The notes beneath the pieces were generated by a model. That model had not been told where the DNA came from and searched no databases. It was given only the letters and a program-made list of their open reading frames with translations. Position numbers and translations under genes: made by a program. Source: Glandiceps talaboti (taxonomy: Eukaryota; Hemichordata; Enteropneusta; Spengelidae). From it: DNA of 45,000 bases. Of this stretch, positions 9,690 to 20,194 are shown in pieces (the stretch's first letter is position 1; each line of letters starts with the position of its first letter). The stretch lies in assembly GCF_964340395.1 (NCBI RefSeq), contig NC_135557.1, positions 10,717,960-10,762,959 of the forward strand. The letters are read 5' to 3'.

Positions 9690-10479
9690 ACTATTTGGTC
9701 AGGTTGGTGATAAGGGGTGATAATAAAGCCTTTGATAAAGTTCCGCATACGAGATTGTTACTCAAGCTGCGGGCCCATGGTATAGTTGGAGATATTGCTA
9801 ATTGGGTCGAAGAATGGCTGTCCAACAAACAACAGCGAGTAGTTGTTCAGGGATGTAATTCATCATGGAAACCTGTCACAAATGGAGTACCACAGGGGTC
9901 AGTGTTAGGCCCAGTATTATTTTAATTTTCATTTAATTTTAATCAATGACATTGATGTGGGTGTCCAGGCACAGATAAAGGAATTTGCTGACGATACAAA
10001 AATATATAGGAAAATCCAGGATCCCAGTGACCATTCTTCATTGCAAAGAGACTTAAATCATCTTGTAGACTGGTCAGATAAATGGCAGATGAAATTTAAC
10101 ATTGATAAATGCAAAGTTATACACATGGGATCAAATAACCCGAAACTGAAATACTCTATGATGGACTTCACCCTGAAGGAAGTAGAGGAAGAAAAGGATG
10201 TAGGAGTAATTGTGCACGGTAGCTTAAAACCTAGTAGACAATGTTCAGAAGCAGTCAAAAAAGCAAACAAAGTATTTGGAATGATTAAAAGAACTTTTAA
10301 ATTACGATCAAAGGACATAATATTCAAACTATACAAACAATTCATTCGACCACATCTAGAATATGCCTCACAAGCATGGTCACCATGGCTATACTTGAGA
10401 AAGTACAAAGGCGAGTCACCAAGGTCATCACTGAATGTCAAGGCAAACCATACAAGGACAGACTAGCAACATTACAGTT
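9690..10479 (+). pseudogene. CR1-like LINE reverse transcriptase, 5' part of a split copy
   Basis: The element is 5' truncated and starts within the reverse transcriptase. Visible in order are [26 protein letters not shown], the catalytic FADDTKIY (D-D pair near 9987-9992), then WSDKWQMKFNIDKCKVIHMG, EEKDVGVIV, RPHLEYASQAWSP and EKVQRRVTKVI. Lesions are a small duplicated AT-rich insertion with a stop near 9923-9945 and a frame change near 10385. The coding sequence is cut at 10479 by element B and resumes at 15222. I assign CR1/Jockey-type by motif order; the exact clade is uncertain. Confidence 0.88.
10474..10479. repeat. Target-site duplication of element B (left)
   Basis: ACAGTT immediately before AGTAGTATTA, repeated exactly at 15216-15221. 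Confidence 0.92.
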
Positions 10480-11984
10480 AGTAGTATTAAAAAGGACAAT
10501 TTTGGCGCACTTCTATTTTAAACTATTATATAGCCAAATAAAGCCTCTTTCCTATATTAATAAATTTATTAATATATCTATATAATCTGTTAAAAGACAA
10601 AATAAATCTTATTCATAAAAATTGATTAAAAAATGACTAAATTTGTTGTAGTTGTTATAAGTAAATTAACCGCTTACTGAGGTCACAGATGTTTATACAG
10701 ATAATAAGTATGTATGTATATACAGTCACACTGTCGGCTAATTACATACATTAGTTAAATGTATCTCTCTAATTGAACTGCCCCTCAGGTCACAGCTGTC
10801 GCCTCAGGTCACAGCTGTCGCCTATCATTCATTGTTCATTTTCTCAACTGGTTAAATATTATTTTTTTTTTGGTTTATTTAACTGCAAGACTGCAAGGCT
10901 TCAGTTTTAAAAAGATTTGACGCCATCGTAAACGCCACCAACTAAATCTCACTATCTCTGGATATTCTGCATTCCATTTATCCCAAAATCGTTTTAAAAT
11001 TTGATTCTGCGAAAATGCTTCCATTTTCAACTCTGGTATTAGTGCAGCTTCCCGATATTCTCCTAAATATAATAGAATTGCTTTTATAATTACGCTAAAG
11101 TTGAGTGATCGATATCGTGTTGGTTCTATATAAACTTCACTAATTGATAAAAATATTATAGTAACAGTTCTTAAAAGATAATAATTTAGTTTATATTTTT
11201 AAACTTTTTTAATATGGTTTTTAGGGTTATAGATGTTTCTACTTTTTTTACTTCTTTGGTAAAAGTTTTCATCTAAAGATTTATCTGAAGATTCATCTAA
11301 AGATTTATCTGAAGATTTATCTAAAGATTTATTTGAAGATTTATCTAAAGATTTATCTGAAGATTTATCTAAAGGTTTATTTAATGAATTACAACAGTCA
11401 AAACAGTGAAACCTTCCATAGATCTTACCGCAAATGTTTTTACAAATATCATCATGAGGTATATTAATTTTTTTACATATGTTACAATGTACGATGTTAT
11501 ACCAGTTTTTTTCGTTTACTTGTTTGTTCATTAAATCATAATAAAGTCGTTTACATAATTGACATTCCATTGTATAGTTAGTTTATTAGTTTATTAGTTT
11601 ATCAATTTATTATATTGGATTTTAATGTAGTAAAACAAAAATTAATGGAAAAAGAAGTTAAATAACAGTTAAACAACAGTACTGACTGTAAAGATTACTA
11701 GTTTATGTTGTAAAGCTCGTCACAGTGAACTATGAAGATACCGCAAATAAAGCTGACATGTAGACGCTGAATGAGATTACTTTCCATGGGATTTGGATTT
11801 CACACACATACGGAGATGTCTCTTATTAGCTCACTTACAGTAACTAACCCTGCTACGCTATAACAGGGGGTTACTTAGTCAGACACCACCCATCTTGTTT
11901 TGAGAGACTGTAAGAAAGCCAATTATCACCTTGATTGCTGCTGATTGGAGAGACAACTCCAAAGGTGAAAAAAATTGAAAATAA
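10480..11984 (+). repeat. Left arm of element B
   Basis: An inverted match to 13770-15215. The arm contains terminal DNA, subterminal DNA shared with element A, the terminal Cys-rich gene on the minus strand, and about 350 bp (11640-11984) that has no counterpart in element A. The inner limit is judged from the point where AAAGGTGAAA plus a short AT stretch stops matching. Confidence 0.9.
10875..11570 (-). pseudogene. Terminal Cys-rich Polinton gene, left-arm copy
   Basis: The start at 11570 is in the CTATACA-ATG context. The first 123 codons are open to 11199. They hold Cys pairs CQLC (3-6), CNIC (about 29-32), an ICKNIC cluster and CFDCC (about 56-60), then eight 4-residue units alternating DKSS and DKSL, then a basic NPKNHIKKV. 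A small deletion near 11197-11203 then stops the frame; other copies continue for about 100 codons. That continuation includes a hydrophobic stretch (LLRTVTIIFLSISEVYI) and a Trp/Arg-rich end, whose stop would be at 10875-10877. The likely protein is zinc-binding and perhaps membrane-associated; I do not recognise a family. Confidence 0.7.
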
Positions 11985-12300
11985 GACAGTCTAGGAGTCC
12001 ATTTAGGAGGCCATTTAGAGGCATAAAATATCAAACCATAGACATAATTTAAAGCCATACACTACTTGAATATGGTAATAAAATACCAGAATTGAAACAA
12101 TTATGCTATACATTACATATTACTGTAAGATCTCGAAGTGTATTTTGTTGTGACAAAGCTGAAAGACTGAAAGACTGAAAGACTGAAAGATATTTTGCGG
12201 ATGTGCACTTGGTAAGTGACTTCTCCTGAAGTTTAATTTGGTTTCAAAAAATTCTGAATAAGGAGGAAAACAGTAGCAAAACATTTCAATACTTTCAGGA
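11985..12300 (+). repeat. Host dispersed repeat captured in the core of element B
   Basis: GGAGGCCATTTAG-GGCATAA and TCAAACCATA, then AAGCCATA and TACTTGAA (12003-12075), match 32285-32355. CTCCTGAAGTTTAATTTGGTT (12223-12262) matches 32786-32825 and 38652-38692. Four copies of a GACTGAAA unit lie at about 12163-12190. The matches outside element B suggest genomic repeat DNA rather than Polinton genes. Confidence 0.6.
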
Positions 12301-13065
12301 TTTAATTATATTTTTACAAACTGAAAATATAGATTAAAAAAATATTAGGTGAACAATTAATAAACAAAATAAATAATTTATTAAATCCAGATCCTATTAT
12401 AAATTAATTTATTCCATCATTTCAATATTCCCAATATTATTTTGTTATTTAAATAATCCTTAATATTATTTGTTATTATTTGTTATTATTTGTTATTTAA
12501 ATATTACTAAGTACTAATACATAGTATAATTAAGGTATTATATTAAACAAAAAAATAGCTTAAATAACAAATATTTATATTATATTGTTATTATAAGTAT
12601 ACCCAAAATTATTTGAATTTTTAATGGTTATATAATTTTTGGGTTGTGAATAGAATTAATTCTATTCAAAATTAGATTAAACTTTTTTTTTATTTCTCAT
12701 TTTTAATAATTAAATTTAAATTAAATGGATTAAATGAATTTAATTGTTTATTTATGAATAAATAAATGTAAAAAAATTCTTTAAAACCAATTTTACAAAA
12801 AATTTAATCTACATATTAAATATTTATACCTTTAAAAGGAGACTTTCAAGACTACTGTTACTCGCCATCGTGGAAAAAGCACGGTCACTATAGCGTAGCT
12901 GCGTAGCAGGGTTACCAAGGTCAGTTTACAGTGACAGATGTTACAACTTGTTACAACTGTTACAAGGTCAGTTGACAGTGACAAGAAAGAAAACTTGTAT
13001 GTATAGGTCACAAGTTAAAAAAAATTCAATTTCAGAATCTCAATTTTTTTTTTTTTATAAAACCA
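12300..13065. other. AT-rich core of element B without identifiable genes
   Basis: Very AT-rich to 12840, with ATTATTTGTTATT repeats near 12465-12500. Positions 12840-13010 are more complex: GTTACAACTTGTTACAACTG tandem motifs and GTCAGTTTACAGTGACA. On the minus strand a short ATG frame of 13 codons ends at a GTATAAAT sequence near 12830, which could be a donor splice site, but this is too little to call an exon. Confidence 0.5.
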
Positions 13066-13769
13066 ACGTAAGCACTAATTCAACCTAAAGCAGTTTATAT
13101 CTGTATATCATGTTGAACCATCACCACCAAAGTTACCTAAAAGTCGCTGACTTAAATTCGTCTTACAGTCTTACAGTCTTACAGTCTTACAGTCTTACAC
13201 ATATTGAAATCTCTGTGAAAACATTGACCATCAAATTTTCACAATCTCGTATAATTTTCATAAATATTTTTATTTCTACCAAAAACAATCACCACTTTGA
13301 TTTTATATTGAGCCATAATATTAATACCTTATTTGAATTATTTGAACCATTTGTTTGACTCCGTTCTGTATCACTCATTTTTTCAGTTATATATAATCTC
13401 TTTTCAACTTTATTAAGTCATTTTAAGGTACTTTAATTTTTCTTAAGTTACTTTAATTTTTTAAAACTCTTTTCATTAAGTTAATTTTCAAGTTGTTTCT
13501 AAGTTGTTTCTAAGTTGTTTTCAAAGAACTTGATCAAGAACTTATTCAAAAACTTGTTCAAGTTACTTAAATTATTCTTTTCTTAATAAAAGTACATCAG
13601 TTTTAAGATATAGATCATGATAATCACCCATCGTTTGCATATCATGTTTCTAAGTTATTTTCAAGAACTTATTCAAGAACTTATTCAAGAACTTATTCAA
13701 AAACTTGTTCAAGTTACTTAAAATATTCTTTTCAACTTTATTAAGAACTTATTCAAGAACTTGTTCAAG
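13066..13769 (-). pseudogene. Scrambled Polinton gene fragments in the core of element B
   Basis: Read on the minus strand, 13770 to about 13480 contains the DQEL-tail region of the gene at 4090-4775. Inside it (13645 to about 13585) sits a piece of the polymerase ExoIII region (ATGCAAACGATGGGTGATTA and onward, compare 3196-3250). After that come AT-rich spacer and the first codons of the gene at 4869 (ATGAGTGATACAGAA from 13374), which then diverges. Order and strand match element A for the two small genes, but the polymerase piece is out of place. A CTTACAGT repeat lies at 13164-13198. Confidence 0.75.
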
Positions 13770-15215
13770 TTATTTTCAAATTGTTTCACCTTTGGAGTTG
13801 TCTCTCCAATCAGCAGCAATCAAGGTGATAATTGGCTTTCTTACAGTCTCTCAAAACAAGATGGGTGGTGTCTGACTAAGTAACCCCCTGTTATAGCGTA
13901 GCAGGGTTAGTTACTGTAAGTGAGCTAATAAGAGACATCTCCGTATGTGTGTGAAATCCAAATCCCATGGAAAGTAATCTCATTCAGCGTCTACATGTCA
14001 GCTTTATTTGCGGTATCTTCATAGTTCACTGTGACGAGCTTTACAACATAAACTAGTAATCTTTACAGTCAGTACTGTTGTTTAACTGTTATTTAACTTC
14101 TTTTTTTTTCCATTAAATTTTGTTTTACTACATTAAAATCCAATATAATAAATTGATAAACTAATAAACTAATAAACTAACTATACAATGGAATGTCAAC
14201 GAAAAAAACTGGTATAACATCGTACATTGTAACATATGTAAAAAAATTAATATACCTCATGATGATATTTGTAAAAACATTTGCGGTAAGATCTATGGAA
14301 GGTTTCACTGTTTTGACTGTTGTAATTCATTAAATAAACCTTTAGATAAATCTTCAGATAAATCTTTAGATAAATCTTCAGATAAATCTTTAGATGAATC
14401 TTCAGATAAATCTTTAGATGAAAACTTTTACCAAAGTAGTCAAAAAAGTAAAAACATCTATAACCCTAAAAACCATATTAAAAAAGTTTTAAAAAAATAT
14501 AAACTAAATTATTATCTTTTAAGAACTGTTACTATAATATTTTTATCAATTAGTGAAGTTTATATAGAACCAACACGATATCGATCACTCAACTTTAGCG
14601 TAATTATAAAAGCAATTCTATTATATTTAGGAGAATATCGGGAAGCTGCACTAATACCAGAGTTGAAAATGGAAGCATTTTCGCAGAATCAAATTTTAAA
14701 ACGATTTTGGGGTAAATGGAATGCAGAATATCCAGAGATAGTGAGATTTAGTTGGTGGCGTTTACGATGGCGTCAAATCTTTTTAAAACTGAAGCCTTGC
14801 AGTCTTGCAGTTAAATAAACCAAAAAAAATAATATTTAACCAGTTGAGAAAATGAACAATGAATGATAGGTGACAGCTGTGACCTGAGGCGACAGCTGTG
14901 ACCTGAGGGGCAGTTCAATTAGAGAGATACATTTAACTAATGTATGTAATTAGCCGACAGCGTGACTGTATATACATACATACTTATTATCTGTTTAATT
15001 AAACATCTGTGACCTCACTAAGCGGTTAATTTACTTATAACAACTACAACAAATTTAGTCATTTTTTAATCAATTTTTATGAATAAGATTTATTTTGTCT
15101 TTTAACAGATTATATAGATATATTAATAAATTTATTAATATAGGCAAGAGGCTTTATTTGGCTATATAATAGTTTAAAATAGAAGTGCGCCAAAATTGTC
15201 CTTTTTAATACTACT
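13770..15215 (-). repeat. Right arm of element B
   Basis: The reverse complement of the left arm with few differences. It lacks 44 bp near the start of the Cys-rich gene and has two fewer DKSS/DKSL units. Confidence 0.9.
14188..14818 (+). pseudogene. Terminal Cys-rich Polinton gene, right-arm copy
   Basis: The ATG at 14188 has the CTATACA context. A 44-bp deletion after codon 4 removes the first Cys pair and shifts the frame to an early stop. From about 14205 the original frame is open again: CNIC, the ICKNIC cluster, CFDCC, six DKSS/DKSL units, the NHIKKVLKKYKLNYYLL block, a hydrophobic stretch, EYREAALIPELKMEAF, FWGKWNAEYPEIV and a WWRLRWRQIF end, stopping at TAA 14816-14818. This copy best shows the C-terminal half; the left-arm copy best shows the N-terminal half. 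Confidence 0.72.
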
Positions 15216-15545
15216 ACAGTTAACTACACTCAAAACACGTCGTATACGAGGGGACATGCTGCAAGTATTTAAAATAATCAACAACATTGACAAATGTTTG
15301 GTTCCACTAGAGAAATTTACATACACATCTACGAGGGGACATGCTGCAAAACTCCGGAAACAACATGCACGATTGGATCCGCGAAATAATTGTTTTCCTG
15401 TTCGTATTGTTACTGAGTGGAACTCATTACCGGACTATGTTGTACTTTCCAAAAACATCAACGAATTCAAGAATAACATTGATCAACACTTTTGCACCAG
15501 ATTCTGATGGGATGCCATTATCTCTGGATATTTAATCCCTAACTG
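15216..15545 (+). pseudogene. CR1-like LINE, 3' part of the split copy
   Basis: It begins with the repeated ACAGTT and continues the frame cut at 10479. Visible are RRIRGDMLQVFKIINNID, STRGHAAKLRKQHARLDPRNNCF, VTEWNSLPDYVV and INEFKNNIDQHF, the usual C-terminal block of CR1-type reverse transcriptase proteins, ending at 15507. A short 3' region with AACTGAACTAAACTAAACTAA follows, a plausible repeat-type LINE tail. Confidence 0.88.
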
Positions 15546-17194
15546 AACTAAACTAAACTAATACAATGAATGTGAACAGGGGTGATACGAAAAATATTAC
15601 AGCATTTACTTTGTACAAACAGTAGTATGATACCCTTTAATACATATCATCTTGTATGTCGAATGCCATCCTCTACACTAAGTGGAATGACAGTGACCGT
15701 TCAGACAGTATATCATCTCATAAGCATCGGTATTCCTTTGACATAACTTATGCCATAGTTAGAAGAACTACAGTGCCTGCTTTCATTCCAATTTTTTCAG
15801 CTCTTATGTCAGCGAGAGTTGATCTGTGGTTAAGGGTTAGATTGATTTTTGGTCGACCACCCTTCACCTAATATCTGCCTGATGTCTGTTAACCCCAAAA
15901 CATAGTCAGAATGTTATGATATTTGCTGTACACTCTCCTAGGGAAGGGATTCAGTTTTGTTCATGTGGAGTTGATATGAGTCATTTTGTATTCCTAGTGA
16001 ATGTTTTGGTTAGTTTAGTAAATGTTTTGGTGAACAATGATATTGTTGACTTGTACTTTTAAACTGTTGCTCAGATTGCTTTGATATCTGGTATGCGTGT
16101 TCGGGGGGTGTTGAGGTTTGTTTACGAGTATGGGGGGGGGGACAATTTGCTAATTGTGTGCTATTTATGTAGAAAAATGTGTTGCTGAAAACAGGACTTC
16201 CAACTTTAGCAGCTGCGATATTGTAACGTTGGCAATTAAAATATATGGATACATATATAACCGTTACGTATATACGACAATAATTGCAGCGTGTGGATTA
16301 CCTGAAAAGGTAGCTTTGGATTATAGGGACCATAATCAGGATGAGAGTGAGCTAAGAAGTAAACCTTGAAGTTGTTTGTTTAGATATTCCTCCCCCACAT
16401 CTATCGAAAGAGGGCGCAAAATACACCGATTGAACAGAGTAAAATGAAGAATGCCTAAATCACAATCTTCTATGAGAGTTTGATTGATTCAAATTGGTAT
16501 GATACAATTGGTAAAGAGACATTATATTATCGTCCTGCAGTTTTCACAGAAGAAATAGTGAGTAGTTAAGCAAATGAAAAATCATATATTTCAATTTCAA
16601 ATACCCGTTTACAGTGATGGCTAAAATCTAAGTACGTCAATAATAATCAAAAACAGCGTGTTGGGATGTATGACAATTACAATAAAGTAAATACACTTAT
16701 GGCAAATAAGAAACCCACTTGTGCGTTTGTGTAGTATTGACATTTAGGCTACTTCTATCCGATAGCGAGTTTGATCAAAATATCCATTGAAATTATCGTT
16801 AGATTGAAAAACAAACGTGGATCTTGAACCTGGCCAGTACATTTTAGTAACCTTTGAGTGCCACAAAACTTGAAAAATAGTTGTTGCGGAATCCCACGTG
16901 TAGAGTATGTTTCAACTTTGAACCTCTTTACAACCCGAAGCATTACTCTTAACAATGTGTTTAATAGACAGTATATTTTTATTCATATTACATTAAGCCC
17001 CTTACAGTTTGTAATTTGATAAGAAAGATACTATGTATATTACAGTATTACATACCACATTATAATTATCTGTTATCCACCATGTAAATATTTAACAAAT
17101 TGCGTTGAACTTTGGAATTGTTACATAAAGTCCCTTGGATACAGCTAAGAGTAGCACCACCCCCCCCCCGACAAAACAACAAACATAATAGTTG
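15546..17194. other. Non-coding interval
   Basis: Short frames only and no recognisable protein. There is a G9-10 run near 16132 and a C10 run near 17160. Nothing else stands out. Confidence 0.55.
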
Positions 17195-17453
17195 TCATGT
17201 AAAACAACGCATTATACTACTTCACGCGACGTAATTCAACCAATTTGTATTCAACATTTCATCAATTTGACACTCTAAAAGAAGTTAAGAGTGTCAAATT
17301 GATGAAATGTTGAATACAAAGTGGTTGAATTACGTCGCGTGAAGTAGTATAATGCGATGTCATGTAAAACAACGAATTATACTACTTCACGCGACGTAAT
17401 TCAACCACTTTGTATTCAACATTTCATCAATTTGACACTCTTAACTTCTTTTA
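17195..17453. repeat. Inverted triplication (unit, reverse unit, unit)
   Basis: The unit starting GTCATGTAAAACAACG and running through TACTTCACGCGACGTAATTC to TTTGACACTC occurs forward at 17195-17278, as its reverse complement at 17279-17352, and forward again at 17356-17453. The third copy is longest and ends with TTAACTTCTTTTAGA. The copies are almost identical, so the event looks recent. The middle copy begins with the reverse complement of that longer end. Confidence 0.9.
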
Positions 17454-19810
17454 GACACGTCATGTTAATCAGCTGCCGACTCTACATAATGCTGCAATTT
17501 TGCCAAATAGTGTATATCCGATATAAAGTAAAATATTCTACTCTCCATTCTTCGACTACTTACCTAGCATTAGCTAAATGTAGTATTTCAGAACGAGTTA
17601 TAGGTAGGTCATCCTGTCATGGCTGTAACAGGCAATGGGACAAGGTAACTAACTCTTACTGAAATTATAATCCCCAATCGAAGTAGTCTCCCACACCCTC
17701 TTTCCTTACTGCCATATATGGGCTATTGACGTATATCGTTCCACTACTTGAACACTGACACCAACACAATTCCAATACTGCTGCACCTACTATAACTTTT
17801 AGCATGAACATATCGCCGCCATTAAAACACAGATTCAATTTTACTTAAGATCATCGAGCGAAGGAATTTTCCAAAATAAATGTAAATTTTAAAACAACCA
17901 TTGCATACAGGCTCCTAAACTTCCCATGCTTTCTCTCGAAGGTGCAAATCGTTGCCACTGTACATAAAGGTTTATATTTTTGGAAGCACATACATATTAC
18001 CTACCTCCCTTCACTTCAGTCTAACAATAATGTACTCGTCAGAATGTTATGTTGCCTTTGGCATAGCGCCAGTTTATCGTTTGGTTGTGAAGGTGACCGC
18101 CCAACCCGAGTCATCGATTATTGTACGAAATCCCATTACAACATTATCCAACAGAGTACTAAGAGCCGTTCGTAAACCTGTGGCGTATGCTCCATTCTTC
18201 ATATATTTTGCGGGAACATTCATGTTGAAAACTTCGTGGTAAGTCATGACACATGATCACATATTTACGTAAATCTGATGACGCAGTTTTAAAGGTATAC
18301 AAGGTGTCGGTTATTTTAACTGAATTGGGATGCGTCCTTTTTCAAGACACTATATTGTAAGGTTCCACAGTGGAAAACACCTTTACTGGAATTTTTATCA
18401 CAAGTTTAACAACATATTCACAGTAGCTATGACTTATATGGCATAACAATAACGTCACGTTGTTACCACTAGCTTACCATTTATGCTCGTACTTATTCAT
18501 TTAACTTCTTCCTCAGAGGACAGTGTTTTACAGTGTTTAGTAATGCAAAATAATCAACGCTCTCGTATCACGTTATAACATGTAACTCAGTTATTTCCCA
18601 ATTCAATACTTACGTTCACGTTTTGTAGTTCGATTGTGGTTACTTCATATTCGGAGACGTATGGTATAGGACAATCGACCAGGGCTGAATTCAGCGCAGC
18701 AGATTAACCCAATAATGGCGTGACATTCCACACATAGTTATCAGCTAATAATCTTATGCGTGGTTTGAACATTCATGAGTCTTTAAACTTAGAAAAAAAT
18801 ACGTATACGAAACTTGCATGCCAATATAACATTGACTAATGAATGCTTTTCAGTTGATACAATATTTGCTCTTTGTGTTCCCATGGTAACCAAACGATAC
18901 ATTGCTGTCGATGTCATAATGCATCACTTAGAAAAATCGCACATTTGGAAAAACAAGTCCTGGTTTAATACCAAATTTGAGATGTTGTGATTTGTAACTG
19001 TCCGTAAAATGCAGTGTCCGTAATATATAGCGTCAAAAATAAATAGTATATACATACTTATAATAGGGACTGTCTTATTTATTGACTAATTTCCTCAACT
19101 ACAAACGAAGGTGACTTTTAACATGTTTGCGCACAGCGCTAGCCGCAAAATATGAAGCCGTGAAACAACCAAAATGTTTCATTAGATCTAGCAATGTGAG
19201 AAACATTAAGGGCACTTGGTGTTCATTTGTAACTATGGACTGTTTTTGGAAACAAAGAAACACCCATACTGTTCTCATTTCCGTTCCCATTTGCAACAAA
19301 TACATAAATGAGTATTTGCGCTTTATTTATTCTTATATATCTGGACGGGCGCAAATAGGTTTATTACATAAAATACTTTGATAACCGAAAAATACGTAAT
19401 TGGAGTACGTCACTTGATGTGCAAATGAACAGTATCCTATTCAAATTGTAAATTTTGTCTTATTCCCTTTTCAATAGGCCGACCTTAAAAACTTCAGTAA
19501 TATTTACTAGTACAGCAAGCATCACGGACATCCGTGCTCTCGTACTCAGAGATGGAGAAGATCTACTATATCGTGTATTTGAGTAAGCAATATTTTGCAT
19601 TAAAAAATTAGTTATCGCTCGTCATCGCTTTAAGATGACAGTTGTTGATCTATAACTGGGACATACTGAATTATATTTCATACCTTATGAAATACCGATT
19701 ATCCATGTGTAATATGACACATGGCCATTGTATAATAATTGTGTTAAAAAATGAAATCGAAAATACAAATCTCTCTAAAATTGTGTTCAGCAGATGTCTA
19801 TTTGTAACTA

Positions 19811-19812
<2 letters not shown>
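17454..19812. other. Non-coding interval
   Basis: A 96-codon frame at 17952-18242 has no recognisable motif. No other structure was seen. Confidence 0.5.
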
Positions 19813-19843
<31 letters not shown>

Positions 19844-20007
19844 TGTATGTATGTATGTATGTATGTACGTACGTACGTACGTACGTACGTATGAATGTAT
19901 GTATGTATGTACGTACGTACGTACGTACGTACGTACGTACGTATGTATGTATGTATGTATGTATGTATGTATGTATGTATGTATGTATGCCTGCCTGCCT
20001 GCCTGCC

Positions 20008-20055
<48 letters not shown>

Positions 20056-20194
20056 CGCCCGCCCACCCGCCCGCCCGCCCGCCCATATGTATATAAGTAT
20101 GTATGTATGTATGTATGTATGTATGTATGTATGTATGTATGCATGCATGCATGCATGTATATATGTATGTATGTATCTATGTATGTATGTATGT
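19813..20194 (+). repeat. Compound tetranucleotide array
   Basis: Blocks in order are ATGT, ACGT, ATGT, ACGT, ATGT, then GCCT (about 19988-20007), GTCT (about 20008-20055), CCGC with CCAC (about 20053-20084), then ATGT with GCAT. Neighbouring blocks mostly differ by transitions. Long open frames through it are an artefact of the 4-bp period. Confidence 0.96.

Larger units (their letters stand above)
10480..15215. mobile_element. Element B: fold-back Polinton derivative
   Basis: A 4736-bp unit with termini starting AGTAGTATTA and a perfect 6-bp duplication, as for element A. Left arm (10480 to about 11984) and right arm (about 13770-15215) are near-identical reverse complements, with occasional indels. 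The outer ~1.1 kb of each arm is homologous to 6218-7283 of element A. Both ends therefore descend from the same Polinton end. The ~1.8-kb core holds rearranged Polinton pieces and a host repeat. There is no polymerase, integrase or capsid gene, so it could only have moved with proteins supplied by another element. Confidence 0.93.

Noticed and set aside
10058-10441. 127-codon minus-strand frame
   Set aside because: Antisense shadow of the LINE reverse transcriptase, whose plus-strand motifs are clear.
13110-13358. 82-codon plus-strand frame in element B
   Set aside because: Antisense to the minus-strand Polinton remnants, with codons made by the CTTACAGT repeat.
17952-18242. 96-codon frame with a varied composition, possible exon
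   Set aside because: No recognisable domain, no convincing splice sites, and competing frames in the same interval.
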